Shown here: positions 40,591-49,409 of the stretch, in pieces | How the letters are laid out: each line of letters starts with the position of its first letter | Numbering within the stretch: position 1 is the stretch's first letter | From: Luteimonas terrae | GTDB lineage: Bacteria > Pseudomonadota > Gammaproteobacteria > Xanthomonadales > Xanthomonadaceae | Direction: 5' to 3' | Assembly (NCBI RefSeq): GCF_004358165.1 | Contig: NZ_SMTG01000002.1 | Span: forward strand, 1,736,001 to 1,800,000 | DNA: 64,000 bases | Made by a program: the position numbers and the translations under genes | Notes under the pieces: model-generated | The model's input: only the letters and a program-made list of their open reading frames with translations | What the model was told of the DNA's origin: nothing | The model's database searches: none

Positions 40591-41457
40591 ATGACCCCAC
40601 GTTCCGCCTCGCCGTTCCGCGCCCTGGCCCGCGCCTCGGTGCTCCTGCTGCTGGCCGCGCTGGTCGCCACCGGCTGTTCGCGCAACACCAAGGACGACGA
40701 GAACGAGGGCGTGCCCGTCGCCGAGCTCTACCAGAAGGGCCACGACTCGATGCGCAAGGGCAACTGGAACAACGGCGCGGTGACCTTCCGCCGCCTCGTC
40801 GCCCAGTACCCCTACGGCCCCTACACCGAGCAGGCGCTGGTCGAGACCGCGTACGCGAACTACAAGATGGGCAACAACGAGGAGGCGATTTCGGGCATCG
40901 ACCGCTTCATCCGCACCTATCCCACGCACCGCAACATCCCCTACATGTACTACCTGCGTGGCCTGGTGAACTCCAGCCGTGACACGGTGTTTCTGCAGCG
41001 CGTGTGGAGCCTGGACAGCAGCCGTCGCGACCTGGCCTCGCCGAACCAGGCCTACTCGGACTTCAACACCGTCGCCGACCGCTACCCGAACAGCCGCTAC
41101 GCCGCCGACGCGCGCCAGCGCATGGTCGCGCTGCGCAACACCTTCGCCCGCCACGAGATCGAGAGCGGCCTGTACTACCTGCGCCGCGAGGCCTACGTCG
41201 CCGCCGCCCAGCGCGCGACCTACCTGCTGGAAACCTATCCGCAGAGCGAGTACCAGAACGACGCCGTCGCCCTGCTCGCGGTCAGCTACGCCCGCCTCGG
41301 CAACGAAACCCTCGCCGCCGACGCCCGTCGCGTGCTGCAGCAGAACGAGCCCGACCACCCGGCGCTGACCGAGAACTGGCCGAACGAGCCGTGGCGCATC
41401 CGTCGCCTCAACCCGTTCGCGACGGAGCGCACGGCGATCGACAACGATCGCGACTGA
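40591..41457 (+). CDS. bamD: Outer-membrane assembly lipoprotein BamD
   Basis: The 288-residue protein has a lipoprotein signal with Cys29 (VATGC) and TPR repeats from about residue 45 to 260, starting LYQKGHDSMRKGNWNNGAVTFRRLVAQYPYGPY, the classic BamD opening. It anchors BamA and helps insert beta barrels, including the TonB receptors here. The AT-rich TATTAT at 40553-40558 may be its -10 element. The C-terminal tail is longer than in E. coli BamD (245 residues). Confidence 0.95.
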   Translation: MTPRSASPFRALARASVLLLLAALVATGCSRNTKDDENEGVPVAELYQKGHDSMRKGNWNNGAVTFRRLVAQYPYGPYTEQALVETAYANYKMGNNEEAISGIDRFIRTYPTHRNIPYMYYLRGLVNSSRDTVFLQRVWSLDSSRRDLASPNQAYSDFNTVADRYPNSRYAADARQRMVALRNTFARHEIESGLYYLRREAYVAAAQRATYLLETYPQSEYQNDAVALLAVSYARLGNETLAADARRVLQQNEPDHPALTENWPNEPWRIRRLNPFATERTAIDNDRD

Positions 41458-41480
41458 GCCTTCGGGTGTGACCTCCGGAT

Positions 41481-41500
41481 CGCCGCCTTCGGGCGGCGTT
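41481..41500 (+). terminator. Hairpin after bamD
   Basis: CGCCGCC-TTCG-GGCGGCG with the stable TTCG loop, followed by TT and a loose T-rich stretch, lies 24 bases after the bamD stop. Confidence 0.75.
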
Positions 41501-41649
41501 CTGCGTTTTGGGGTTGCAGTTCCGTTGACGGCTGAGCTTCACGCGTCGTGTTGCCTTGCTGTCATCCTCGCGGCTTTCAACAGCCGCATGTCGGGTCACG
41601 CGGGATCCATCTTGATCTTCCTTCAAGCTCCGGCTCCAGCTCTTGCTCT

Positions 41650-41715
41650 GGCTTCGGCTTTGGCTTTGGCTTCGGCTTTGGCTTTGGCTTTGGCTTTGGC
41701 TTTGGCTTTGGCTTT
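41650..41715 (+). repeat. Hexanucleotide microsatellite (GGCTTT/GGCTTC) x11
   Basis: Eleven tandem six-base units, nine GGCTTT and two GGCTTC, are preceded by degenerate units (GGCTCC, CTCTGG). It could encode a dipeptide repeat, but no convincing gene spans it. It borders the left arm of the large inverted repeat. Confidence 0.9.
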
Positions 41716-41729
41716 CAGCCTTTGATCTG

Positions 41730-42218
41730 CGAGCCGTAAAGCGAGCCGAGCACTGCAGCCTGGCGCGGCCGTAGAGCAGCCCATGTCTGAGCGTAGCGAG
41801 TTTGGGCTGCGTGCCGCGTCAGGCGAAGCGCGGAGGGAACCGCCGCGGCTTCATGCGGCGGATCGCGTCCGGCGAAGGGACCTTTTGGTTTCTTTTGGGT
41901 CCCGCCAAAAGAAACTCGCACGCGCAGCGGGCGAAAGCCCTGCACTTGCTTCAGTTGTTCGCTTTGCCGTTGCCGTTGCCGACAACAACAAAAATCAAGA
42001 TCAAGCCCAAGGCTTCCGCACGCGCCGCGCGCGGCTTCCTTTTGTCTTGTCAAAAGGAAGCAAAACCGCCTTCGCCGGACGCGATCCGATGCGATACAGC
42101 CGCATCGGTCCCCTGCGCTTCTCGGAAGACGGGGCACGCAGCCCAAACTCGCTACGCTCAGACATGGGCTGCTCTTCGACCCCGTCATCCTGCGATGCTC
42201 GGCTCGCTTTACGGCTCG
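41730..42218. repeat. Composite large inverted repeat, non-coding
   Basis: Three perfect arm pairs are nested: 41730-41752 with 42196-42218 (23 bases), 41773-41815 with 42133-42175 (43 bases), and 41860-41878 with 42069-42087 (19 bases). Between arms the sequence has diverged. Each side also holds its own hairpin: GTTTCTTTTGG-N6-CCAAAAGAAAC at 41888-41915, and CTTCCTTTTG-N6-CAAAAGGAAG near 42035. Base composition is lower in GC than the surroundings. Reading frames cross it on both strands but look like by-products of symmetry. Apart from the flanking microsatellites, the gap 41501-42354 holds nothing else. Confidence 0.85.
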
Positions 42219-42235
42219 AAAGGTCAAGAGCCGAG

Positions 42236-42265
42236 CAACAGCAACAGCAGCAGCAACAGCAACAG
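42236..42265 (+). repeat. Hexanucleotide repeat (CAACAG-type) x5
   Basis: Five tandem six-base units (four CAACAG, one CAGCAG) lie just outside the right arm of the composite inverted repeat, mirroring the microsatellite on its left side but with a different unit. Confidence 0.85.
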
Positions 42266-42354
42266 CCAGATCGGAACCCTGGCGACTGTTTGCACGCCCA
42301 GCGCCCCGACGCAGGGCATCTCCGAACTCCCGCCCCACCCGATAGACTTCCGCC

Positions 42355-43275
42355 ATGCAGGACTTCATCGCCCGCCTTCTCTATCTGCTTGCCACCCTCG
42401 TCGGCGCGCTGCCCGCGTTCGTGCAGCGCGGGATCGCCAGTGCCGTCGCGATGCTCGGTCGTGCGACCGGCAGTCGCGAGAGCCGCGTCGCGCTGCGCAA
42501 TCTCGAACTGGCCTATCCCGAGCTGACCGCAGACGAACGCGATGCGCTGCAGAAGGCCATTCTGCGCACGACGGCGCTGCAGACGCTCGAAACGCTGCGC
42601 CTGTGGACGCGTCCGCACGCCCAGAACCTGCGCCTGCTGCGCGAGCAGCACGGCGTCGGCCTGTTCGACGCGGCGCTGGCCGACGGTCGCGGCCTGATCG
42701 TCTGCGCGCCGCATTACGGCAACTGGGAACTGCTCAATCAGTGGCTGGCTGCGCGCACGCCGATCTCGATCCTCTATCGCGCGCCCGACTCGAAGGTCGG
42801 CGAGGCCTTCCTGCGCCTGGTCCGCGCCGGCGTGCCAGATCGCGTGCGCCAGGTGCGGGCCGAGGGGCCGGCCGTGCGCCAGCTCTGGAAGACGCTCAAG
42901 GATGGCGGCGTGGTCGGCATCCTGCCCGACCAGCAGCCCAAGGCCGGCGACGGCGAATTCGCACCGTTCTTCGGCATGCCGGCGTTGACGATGACACTGA
43001 CCTCTCGCCTCGCCGAGCGCACCGGCGCGACGGTGCTGTTCGCCTACTGCGAGCGCATCGGCGATGGCCCCGACTTCTCGCTGCGCATCGAACCTGCACA
43101 TCCGGCGATCGCCGATGCCGATCTCGTGCGCGCCACCACCGCGCTCAACGCCGGCGTCGAACACATCGCCCGTCGCGATCCCGCGCAGTACCAGTGGACC
43201 TACAAGCGCTACAAGGCCCGCCCGTCCGGTTCGGGCGACGACAACCCCTATCTCGACCTGGAACGACGCCGATGA
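42355..43275 (+). CDS. LpxL/HtrB-family lipid A acyltransferase
   Basis: The 306-residue protein has one N-terminal hydrophobic segment (about 5-25) and the HX4E catalytic pair His120/Glu125 in CAPHYGNWELLNQW. Conserved parts GVVGILPDQQPKAGDGEFAPFFG and YQWTYKRYK follow, as in LpxL/LpxM. It transfers a fatty acyl chain to the lipid A precursor at the inner membrane. Which position or chain it uses cannot be told. Its stop overlaps the next start (ATGA), coupling it to two PH-domain membrane proteins. Confidence 0.9.
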   Translation: MQDFIARLLYLLATLVGALPAFVQRGIASAVAMLGRATGSRESRVALRNLELAYPELTADERDALQKAILRTTALQTLETLRLWTRPHAQNLRLLREQHGVGLFDAALADGRGLIVCAPHYGNWELLNQWLAARTPISILYRAPDSKVGEAFLRLVRAGVPDRVRQVRAEGPAVRQLWKTLKDGGVVGILPDQQPKAGDGEFAPFFGMPALTMTLTSRLAERTGATVLFAYCERIGDGPDFSLRIEPAHPAIADADLVRATTALNAGVEHIARRDPAQYQWTYKRYKARPSGSGDDNPYLDLERRR

Positions 43276-43823
43276 CCGGCAGCGACTTCGACGCGACACC
43301 GCCCCCGTTGCCCGAGCCGGCGCCGCCTGCGCCGCAGGTCGAAACCGATGTCTGGCAGCCCCTGCCGGTCCGCGCGCGCACGCTGGCGACGATCTCCGCG
43401 CTGGTCGGCACGCTGGTCCCGCTGGCCATCGCGCTCGGCGTGGGCCTGATCGCGGCCGACCGGCAATCGCTGTCGTTCGCGATCGCCGGCGCGCTGCTGC
43501 TGTTGATTCCCGCCTGGGCGGTCTTCATCGCCCGCCGGCGCTGGCTGCGCACGCGCTGGCGCATCGACGACGACGGCTTCGGCGTGCGGCGCGGCCACCT
43601 GTGGCGCAGCGATGTTCGCGTGCCGGGCAACCGCGTGCAGCATCTCGACGTGCGGCGCGGCCCGCTGGAGCGCGCATTCGGACTGGCCACGCTGATCGTG
43701 CATACCGCCGGCACGCGCAATAGCGCGCTGGCGCTGTCGGGTCTGGACTTCGAGGAAGCCGAACGTCTGCGCGACACCCTGGCCGCGCGCGCCGCCCGCG
43801 ACGACGACCATGACGACGCCTGA
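43272..43823 (+). CDS. PH-domain (bPH2, YdbS-like) membrane protein
   Basis: The 183-residue protein has a Pro-rich N-terminus, two transmembrane segments (about 38-62 and 68-88) and one bPH2 domain (about 95-170: RWRIDDDGFGVRRGHLWRSDVRVPGNRVQHLDVRRGPLERAFGLATLIVHTAG). This is the YdbS layout. YdbS/YdbT pairs are common, with unknown function; a role at the membrane is likely. It overlaps the next gene by 14 bases. Confidence 0.88.
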   Translation: MTGSDFDATPPPLPEPAPPAPQVETDVWQPLPVRARTLATISALVGTLVPLAIALGVGLIAADRQSLSFAIAGALLLLIPAWAVFIARRRWLRTRWRIDDDGFGVRRGHLWRSDVRVPGNRVQHLDVRRGPLERAFGLATLIVHTAGTRNSALALSGLDFEEAERLRDTLAARAARDDDHDDA

Positions 43824-45366
43824 GCCGGCCGCGCCCGAGGCGCTGCTGCCCGGGGACCACGAGCGGCGCCTGCATCCGGGCTCGTGGCTGTTCGTGCTGC
43901 TGCAGAACCTCCGGCAGTTCATCGTGCCCCTGCTGGTGCTGCTGTTCGCCGGCGGTCGTCGCGACGACGGGTATCCGTGGTGGCTGCCGCTGATCGGCGT
44001 GGGCGCGCTGGTCGTGGTGTCGGTCTGGCAGTACCTGACCTTCCGCTACCGCATCGACGACGACCGGCTGATCGTGCGCAGCGGCCTGCTCGAGCGCAGC
44101 GTGCGGCAGATTCCGTACTCGCGCATCCACAACGTCGCGATCCACCAGAACCTGTTGCACCAGCTGATGGGCGTGGCAGAGGTGCGTCTGGAATCGGCCG
44201 GCGGCACCAAGCCCGAGGCGCAGATGCGCGTGCTGCGCATGCCCGAAGCGCTGGCGCTGGAGCAGCTGATCCGCGATCGCGGACAGGGCCAGGATGCTGC
44301 GCCGACGATGGACGGCGCGACGGCGCCCGTGACCGAACCGGCTGGCATCACGCTGCTGGCGCTGTCGAGCTGGGAGATCGTCAAGCTGGGCCTGATCTCC
44401 AACCGCGGCATGGTCGTCGTCGCCGGTGCCCTCGCCCTCTCGTTCCAGGCGCTGCCGGAACGCACGATGGGCCGCTGGCTGGTCGACTACGGACGCGAAG
44501 CCTTCGGCTATGCCAGCGGCTTCGCGACGACCTGGCTTGCCAAGGGCGTGGCGATTGCGGGGGTGCTCGCGTTCGCGCTGCTGCTGATCCGCGCGTTCTC
44601 GGTATTGCTGGCGCTGCTGCGCTATCACGGCTTCCGCCTGCAGCGGCAGGGCCGGCGCCTGACCGTCGAACGCGGCCTGCTCAGCCGCTCGCGCAGCAGC
44701 GTGCCGCGTCGACGCATCCAGGCCTGGACGATGCGCGAGGGCGTGCTGCATCGGCTGTTCGCCCGGCGCACGCTGGAGATCGATACCGCGAGCGCGCGCG
44801 GCAATGACGGCCAGGGCAATGGGAACGCACAGCGCGGGCTGGACGCGCTGGCGCCGATCGCCCCGCCCGCGACCTGCGATGCCATCGTCCATGACATCGC
44901 CCTGCTGCGTTCGTGGCCGCCGGCGCGCTGGCAGCCGCTGCATCCGCGGGCATGGCTGCGGCTGATGCTCGGCGACGTGTTCGTGACCGTGGGCCTGTGC
45001 GTCGCGCTGGCGTGGTTCTTACGGGGCTGGGGCGCGCTGGGCCTGCTGTGGCTGCCGTGGTCGATGTTCGTCGCACGCCGACACGCCGCCCGCGCGGGCT
45101 ATGCGGTCGACGCGGCGTTCGTCGCCGTGCGCGAGGGCTGGTGGAAGCGGACGTGGCGCTTCGCCGAGATCGGCAAGCTGCAGGCGGTCGAGCTGCGCCA
45201 GTCGCCGCTGGATCGCCGCTTCGGCATGGCCTCGGTCTGGTTCGACACCGCGGGCGCGAATCCGTTGTCCACACCGCTGCGGCTGCGTTTCCTGCCGCTC
45301 GCGGAGGCCGAGCGCGTGCACGCCACGCTGGCCGGCGAGATCGCGCGGCGTCCGCTGCGCTGGTGA
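43810..45366 (+). CDS. PH-domain (bPH2 repeats, YdbT-like) membrane protein
   Basis: The 518-residue protein is the YdbT-type partner of the preceding gene. It has paired transmembrane segments at about 30-75, 200-260 and 380-420, and a bPH2 domain after each pair. The first contains YRIDDDRLIVRSGLLERSVRQIPYSRIHNVAIHQN and the second GRRLTVERGLLSRSRSSVPRRRIQAW. The 14-base overlap with the upstream gene indicates co-translation. Function is not established. Confidence 0.88.
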   Translation: MTTPEPAAPEALLPGDHERRLHPGSWLFVLLQNLRQFIVPLLVLLFAGGRRDDGYPWWLPLIGVGALVVVSVWQYLTFRYRIDDDRLIVRSGLLERSVRQIPYSRIHNVAIHQNLLHQLMGVAEVRLESAGGTKPEAQMRVLRMPEALALEQLIRDRGQGQDAAPTMDGATAPVTEPAGITLLALSSWEIVKLGLISNRGMVVVAGALALSFQALPERTMGRWLVDYGREAFGYASGFATTWLAKGVAIAGVLAFALLLIRAFSVLLALLRYHGFRLQRQGRRLTVERGLLSRSRSSVPRRRIQAWTMREGVLHRLFARRTLEIDTASARGNDGQGNGNAQRGLDALAPIAPPATCDAIVHDIALLRSWPPARWQPLHPRAWLRLMLGDVFVTVGLCVALAWFLRGWGALGLLWLPWSMFVARRHAARAGYAVDAAFVAVREGWWKRTWRFAEIGKLQAVELRQSPLDRRFGMASVWFDTAGANPLSTPLRLRFLPLAEAERVHATLAGEIARRPLRW

Positions 45367-45379
45367 GGCGTCGGGTCGC

Positions 45380-46303
45380 TCAGCGCGATTTGAAGTAGTG
45401 CGACACCATGCCGACCCATTGCTCGATGCGCTTGGTCAGCGGCATCGGCGCCTGGAACAGCAACCAGCTGTAGGCCCGCAGTTCCCAGAACGTCGGCGCC
45501 GGCTTGGTGCGGAACTCGGCCTTGGCCATGCGCAGCCAGCGCGGGGTGATGCCGGCCTGCTGGCGATAGAACTCGAGCATGCGCTCGCTGCCGACGACGT
45601 GGCGGTAGACGCGCAACGGAGACGGGCCGAAGGACTTGAGCGCATTGCTGCCGTGCTCGCGGTGGCCCACGAGCGTGTCGGCCAGATAGACCTTGTGCGC
45701 ACCGAGAATGTCGGCGCCGTAGACGATGCAATCGTCCGGGCGCGAGAGCCAGTCGGCGGCGCGCTCGGGCGGCAGCGTCAGCAGGCGCCGCATCAGCGCG
45801 CTGCGCAGGCTCACCGCCGACGTCGCGGCGCCCTGGAAGCGGTGGTAGTAGGCGTTGAGCAGGATCGACAGGCCGAGGTCGCGGTCCGGGCCGGGCTTGA
45901 ACATCGGCTTGTCGACATCGCCGAACAGCTGCATGTTGGTGTAGACGAAATCGACTTCCGGACGCGCGGCGTAGACGTCGACGATGCGGTGCAGGTAATC
46001 GACGTTCCAGCGGTCGTCGGAGTCGAGCAGTGCGACGACATCGCCACGCGCCTGCGCGAAGCCGGTGATCCAGGCCTGCAGCTGGCCGCCATTGGCCTGC
46101 TCGATCAGTGTGACCTTCGGTTGCGCGCCGTAGTGCTGGCGCAGCAGTGCCGGCGAGCCGTCGCGAGAGCCGTCGTCGACGATGATGATTTCCAGCGCGG
46201 GTTCCGTCTGCGCGAGCACCGACTCGATCGCCTCGACGACGAAGGCGGCGTAGTTGTAGCTCGAGACGAGCACGCTGACGGTGGGGCGGTTGGACGCGGT
46301 CAT
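45380..46303 (-). CDS. Glycosyltransferase family 2
   Basis: The 307-residue GT-A enzyme has VSVLVSSYNYAAFVVEAIESVLAQT (8-32), IIIVDDGSRDGSPALL and the metal-binding region ALLDSDDRWNVDY (about 95). No transmembrane anchor is obvious. The C-terminal half has YHRFQGAATSAVSLRSALMRR and no match to a named sugar specificity. It is convergent with the YdbT-like gene (13 bases) and divergent from the WaaE-like gene, so it belongs to an LPS or surface-sugar neighbourhood. Confidence 0.88.
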   Translation of the reverse strand: MTASNRPTVSVLVSSYNYAAFVVEAIESVLAQTEPALEIIIVDDGSRDGSPALLRQHYGAQPKVTLIEQANGGQLQAWITGFAQARGDVVALLDSDDRWNVDYLHRIVDVYAARPEVDFVYTNMQLFGDVDKPMFKPGPDRDLGLSILLNAYYHRFQGAATSAVSLRSALMRRLLTLPPERAADWLSRPDDCIVYGADILGAHKVYLADTLVGHREHGSNALKSFGPSPLRVYRHVVGSERMLEFYRQQAGITPRWLRMAKAEFRTKPAPTFWELRAYSWLLFQAPMPLTKRIEQWVGMVSHYFKSR

Positions 46304-46391
46304 GGAGATCGTGGCGACGCCGCGCATGCGGCGCCGGCATCATAACAACGCCCCTGGCGCGGCCTGTTGCGCGATGGGCGACAATCGCCGC

Positions 46392-47159
46392 ATGTCGACA
46401 TCCGCTACCCCTGCCCCGCTGCCGGTCTCCGGCGTCGTCATTACCCGGAACGAGGCCGACCGCATCGGTCGTTGCCTGGATTCGATGCGCGCGCTCTGCG
46501 CCGAGATGATCGTCGTCGATTCCGGCTCGACCGACGACACCATCGCGATCGCCACCGCGCACGGCGCGCGCGTGGTGCATCAGGACTGGCTGGGGTATGC
46601 GGCGCAGAAGACTTTCGCCAACACGCTTGCCGTGCACGACTGGCTGCTGCTGCTCGACGCCGACGAATGGCTGTCGCCGGGGACCGACGCGAAGATCCGC
46701 GCCCTCTTTGCGGATGGCCGCGTCGAATCCGCGGACGGCTGGCTGCTGACCCGCCGCAACTGGTTCCTCGGCCACCGCTTGCGCGGCGGCGAGCCGATGG
46801 AGCGGCTGGTGCGCGCCGGTTGGCGTTATCTGCCCTCGCAGGTGCACGAACGGCCGGATCTCGCAGGCAAGACGATCCGGTCGATGGACGCCGACTTCGA
46901 ACACGACACCTCGCGCAGCCACGCCGAGCACGTCGCCAAGTTGTCGAAGTACGCGGCGCTGTGGGCGCAGCAGCGACAGGAGGCCGGCAAGCGCGCCCAT
47001 GCGCTCGACGGACCGCTCCACGCGGTCGCGTATCTGCTCAAGCAGTATCTGCTGCGTGGCGCGTTCCTCGACGGTACCGCCGGCTGGCGCTTCCACAAGG
47101 CGCAGGCCGATTACGTGCTGGAGAAATACCGGCGGCTGCGCGTGCTGTCACACGCGTAG
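46392..47159 (+). CDS. WaaE/KdtX-like LPS core glycosyltransferase
   Basis: The 255-residue family 2 enzyme begins VSGVVITRNEADRIGRCLDSMRALCAEMIVVDSGSTDDT, the pattern of WaaE/KdtX enzymes that add beta-1,4-glucose to the LPS inner core. LLLLDADEWLSPGTDAKIRALF supplies the DxD-like site, and VHERPDLAGKTIRSMDADFEHD follows. A hydrophobic segment near the C-terminus (LLKQYLLRGAFLDG) may bind the membrane. A perfect inverted repeat overlaps its stop codon. Confidence 0.85.
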   Translation: MSTSATPAPLPVSGVVITRNEADRIGRCLDSMRALCAEMIVVDSGSTDDTIAIATAHGARVVHQDWLGYAAQKTFANTLAVHDWLLLLDADEWLSPGTDAKIRALFADGRVESADGWLLTRRNWFLGHRLRGGEPMERLVRAGWRYLPSQVHERPDLAGKTIRSMDADFEHDTSRSHAEHVAKLSKYAALWAQQRQEAGKRAHALDGPLHAVAYLLKQYLLRGAFLDGTAGWRFHKAQADYVLEKYRRLRVLSHA

Positions 47160-47238
47160 GATGGGTAGAGCGCAGCGAAACCCATCATTGCCATGACCGA
47201 TCGCGCGATGGGTTTCGCTGCGCTCTACCCATCCTACG
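47155..47238. repeat. Perfect 32-base inverted repeat at the WaaE-like gene end
   Basis: Arms 47155-47186 and 47207-47238 are exact reverse complements around a 20-base loop. The arms read outward-in as CGTAGGATGGGTAGAGCGCA then GCGAAACCCATC. The left arm includes the TAG stop of the upstream gene. It can act as a bidirectional terminator between convergent genes and looks like a dispersed repeat. Confidence 0.9.
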
Positions 47239-47265
47239 AAGCATCTGCACGATGCAGACCGCGCC

Positions 47266-48099
47266 TCAGCCCTTCGGCCCGTGCACCAGCCCGTACTCGG
47301 TCCACGTCAGCTTGCCGGCCTGCACCGCATCGCGGATCTTCTGGTTCGCCGCCTTCATTTCCGGCTTGACGTAACCGCGGGCGTGGTCGAGGTGGATGCA
47401 CACCGCCGAGAAGCGGATCTGCTTGCCGGTCACGCCGGCATTGGCCAGACGCTCGCCGAGTTCGAGATCCTCGCCGCCGTAGGTCATGCGCTCGTCGAAC
47501 CCGTTGACGCGCACGAGGTCGGCCTTCCAGCCCGAGGCGTTGTTGCCGGCCCAGCGCGGCTTCGTCGGCGTGGTCGCATTGAGCAGACGCTCGCGCCAGC
47601 CCGGACGCGCCCACAGTTTCAGCGAGCGCTTCTTGCGCGGCAGGCCATTGGCCTTGAGCCAGTCCAGATCGGTGTGCAGGCCGCGGGTGATGACCTCGCG
47701 GTCGATCTTCAGGCTCACGTCCATCGGCAGCTTGCAGTAGCCGCCGCCCAGATAGCGGCCGGGCTCGCGCAGGCGCAGGTGCTGGCTGACGAAATCCGCG
47801 CGCGGCACGCAGTCGCCGTCCGAGAAGATCAGGTAGTCGGCGCGTGCGTCCTCGATACCGCGGTTGAGGATCGTGCACTTCCGGAAGCCCGCATCCTCGT
47901 GCCAGACGTGGCGCAGCGGATACGGCAGCGTCGACGCGATCGCCTCGAGCATCTCGCGCGTCGCCGGGCCCGAGCCGTCGTCGGCGACGACGAGTTCGAA
48001 GTCCATCCGGTCCTGCTGCGCATAGCCCCACAGACAGCGCTGCAGCCAGTCGGTGTTGTTGTAGGTGCTGATGACCAGGCTGGCGGCAGGTGTCGTCAT
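47266..48099 (-). CDS. Glycosyltransferase family 2 with galactosyltransferase-type C-domain
   Basis: The 277-residue protein has SLVISTYNNTDWLQRCLWGYAQQ, LVVADDGSG, and LIFSDGDCVPRADFV (about 88-102), the DxD site. The C-terminal glyco_transf_7C element NGFDERMTYGGEDLELGERLANAG (about 200-225) supplies the ED pair typical of beta-galactosyl and similar transferases. It is soluble and probably builds LPS or a surface glycan. Its stop lies 27 bases from the perfect inverted repeat. Confidence 0.9.
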   Translation of the reverse strand: MTTPAASLVISTYNNTDWLQRCLWGYAQQDRMDFELVVADDGSGPATREMLEAIASTLPYPLRHVWHEDAGFRKCTILNRGIEDARADYLIFSDGDCVPRADFVSQHLRLREPGRYLGGGYCKLPMDVSLKIDREVITRGLHTDLDWLKANGLPRKKRSLKLWARPGWRERLLNATTPTKPRWAGNNASGWKADLVRVNGFDERMTYGGEDLELGERLANAGVTGKQIRFSAVCIHLDHARGYVKPEMKAANQKIRDAVQAGKLTWTEYGLVHGPKG

Positions 48100-48109
48100 G
48101 GCCGCGATC

Positions 48110-49408
48110 CTAGCGCGTGGCGCGACGCAGCCGCGCGTAGAAGAAGCCGTCCATGCCGCCCTCGCCCGGCAGGCGCTGGTGGCCGGCGCCGGTGTCGCGG
48201 CCGAAGCGTGCGTCCAGCGGTTCGAGCACGAAGTCGCCGTGGCGCGCGAGGAAGGCCTCGACCTGCGCGCGGTTCTCGCGATGCAGGATCGAACACGTCG
48301 CGTACAGCAGCGTGCCGCCCGGTGCGACGACACCGGCCAGCGCGTCGAGCAGCTGTGCCTGCAGCGTTACCAGCGCGTCGAGATCCTTCGGCCGGCGGTG
48401 CAGCAGCACGTCGGGCTGGCGGCGCACGATGCCGGTCGCCGAACACGGCGCATCCAGCAGCACCGCGTCGAAGGGCGTACCGTCCCACCACTGGTTGGGC
48501 TTGAGGGCATCGGCGGTGCGCACGCGCGCCTGCGCGCCGAGGCCCAGACGCGCGAAGGTTTCGTCGATGCGCGCTGCGCGGGGCGCGGCGACGTCGATCG
48601 CCAGCAGCCGCAGGGCGGGATCGCGCTCGAGCAGGTGCGCGCTCTTGCCACCGGGCGCGGCGCAGGCGTCGAGCACGCGCGCACCCGACGCCGGCATCAG
48701 CGCCTCGGCCACGCGCTGCGCGGCGCCGTCCTGGATGGACACGTCGCCGTCCGCAAAACCCGGCAGCGCGTCCACCGGAACGGGCGTCGCGAGACGCAGG
48801 GCATCGGGCAGATCGTCGATCATCTCGGGCTGTAACCCGGCCGCGACGAGCCGCGTGTAATACGCGTCACGCGTCCCGCGACGCCGGTTGACCCGCAGCC
48901 ATTGCGGCGCGGCCGCCGCGCTCGCGGCGACGATCGCCTCGTGCGCCTGCGGCCAGTCGGCGCGCAGTTCGGCCAGCAGCCACTTCGGCCACGCCGCGTC
49001 GGCGTCAGCCTCCGGCAGACCTTCCTTCTGCGCCCGGCGCAGCAGCGCATTGACGAGGTTGGCCTGGTGCGCGCGGCCCAGCAGGCGCGCGGCATCGACG
49101 GTCGCGTTGAGGGCGGCGTGCGCCGGCAGTCCCATCGGATCGAGCTGTGCCAGCCCCGCGTAGAGCAGCGCGCGCAGTGGCGCGTCGCGCTGTCCGAGCG
49201 GGCGCGGCATCCAGCCCGCGAGCGCGGCGGCATACCGGCCCTGCTGGCGCACGGCGGCGAAGGCCATGGCCTCGACCAGCGCGCGGTCGCGCACATCGTC
49301 GATGCCGGCCAGCGCCGTCGACAGTTCGCCTTTCAGCGAGCGCCCGTGATGCAGCACCGCGTCGATGACGCGCGCCGCGACCAGGCGTGCCTGTGCCCCG
49401 CCGTCCAC
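48110..49408 (-). CDS. rsmB: 16S rRNA m5C967 methyltransferase RsmB
   Basis: The 432-residue protein matches the 429-residue E. coli enzyme. An N-terminal NusB-like RNA-binding domain (about 5-140) is followed by a SAM-dependent methyltransferase with DACAAPGGKSAHLLE, the catalytic LLDAPCSATGIVRRQPD and LLYATCSI cysteines. The only plausible start is a GTG one base after the fmt stop (TGACGTG), so it depends on fmt translation. It ends the def-fmt-rsmB set. Confidence 0.93.
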   Translation of the reverse strand: MDGGAQARLVAARVIDAVLHHGRSLKGELSTALAGIDDVRDRALVEAMAFAAVRQQGRYAAALAGWMPRPLGQRDAPLRALLYAGLAQLDPMGLPAHAALNATVDAARLLGRAHQANLVNALLRRAQKEGLPEADADAAWPKWLLAELRADWPQAHEAIVAASAAAAPQWLRVNRRRGTRDAYYTRLVAAGLQPEMIDDLPDALRLATPVPVDALPGFADGDVSIQDGAAQRVAEALMPASGARVLDACAAPGGKSAHLLERDPALRLLAIDVAAPRAARIDETFARLGLGAQARVRTADALKPNQWWDGTPFDAVLLDAPCSATGIVRRQPDVLLHRRPKDLDALVTLQAQLLDALAGVVAPGGTLLYATCSILHRENRAQVEAFLARHGDFVLEPLDARFGRDTGAGHQRLPGEGGMDGFFYARLRRATR

Positions 49409-49409
49409 G

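Noticed and set aside
41650-42265. CRISPR-like array
   Set aside because: The units are uninterrupted six-base tandem repeats with no spacers, and no cas genes are present.
41715-42526. Frames of 217-247 codons on both strands across the composite inverted repeat
   Set aside because: Their similarity follows from the repeat symmetry, they lack ribosome-binding sites, and they read through microsatellites; no conserved domain is seen.
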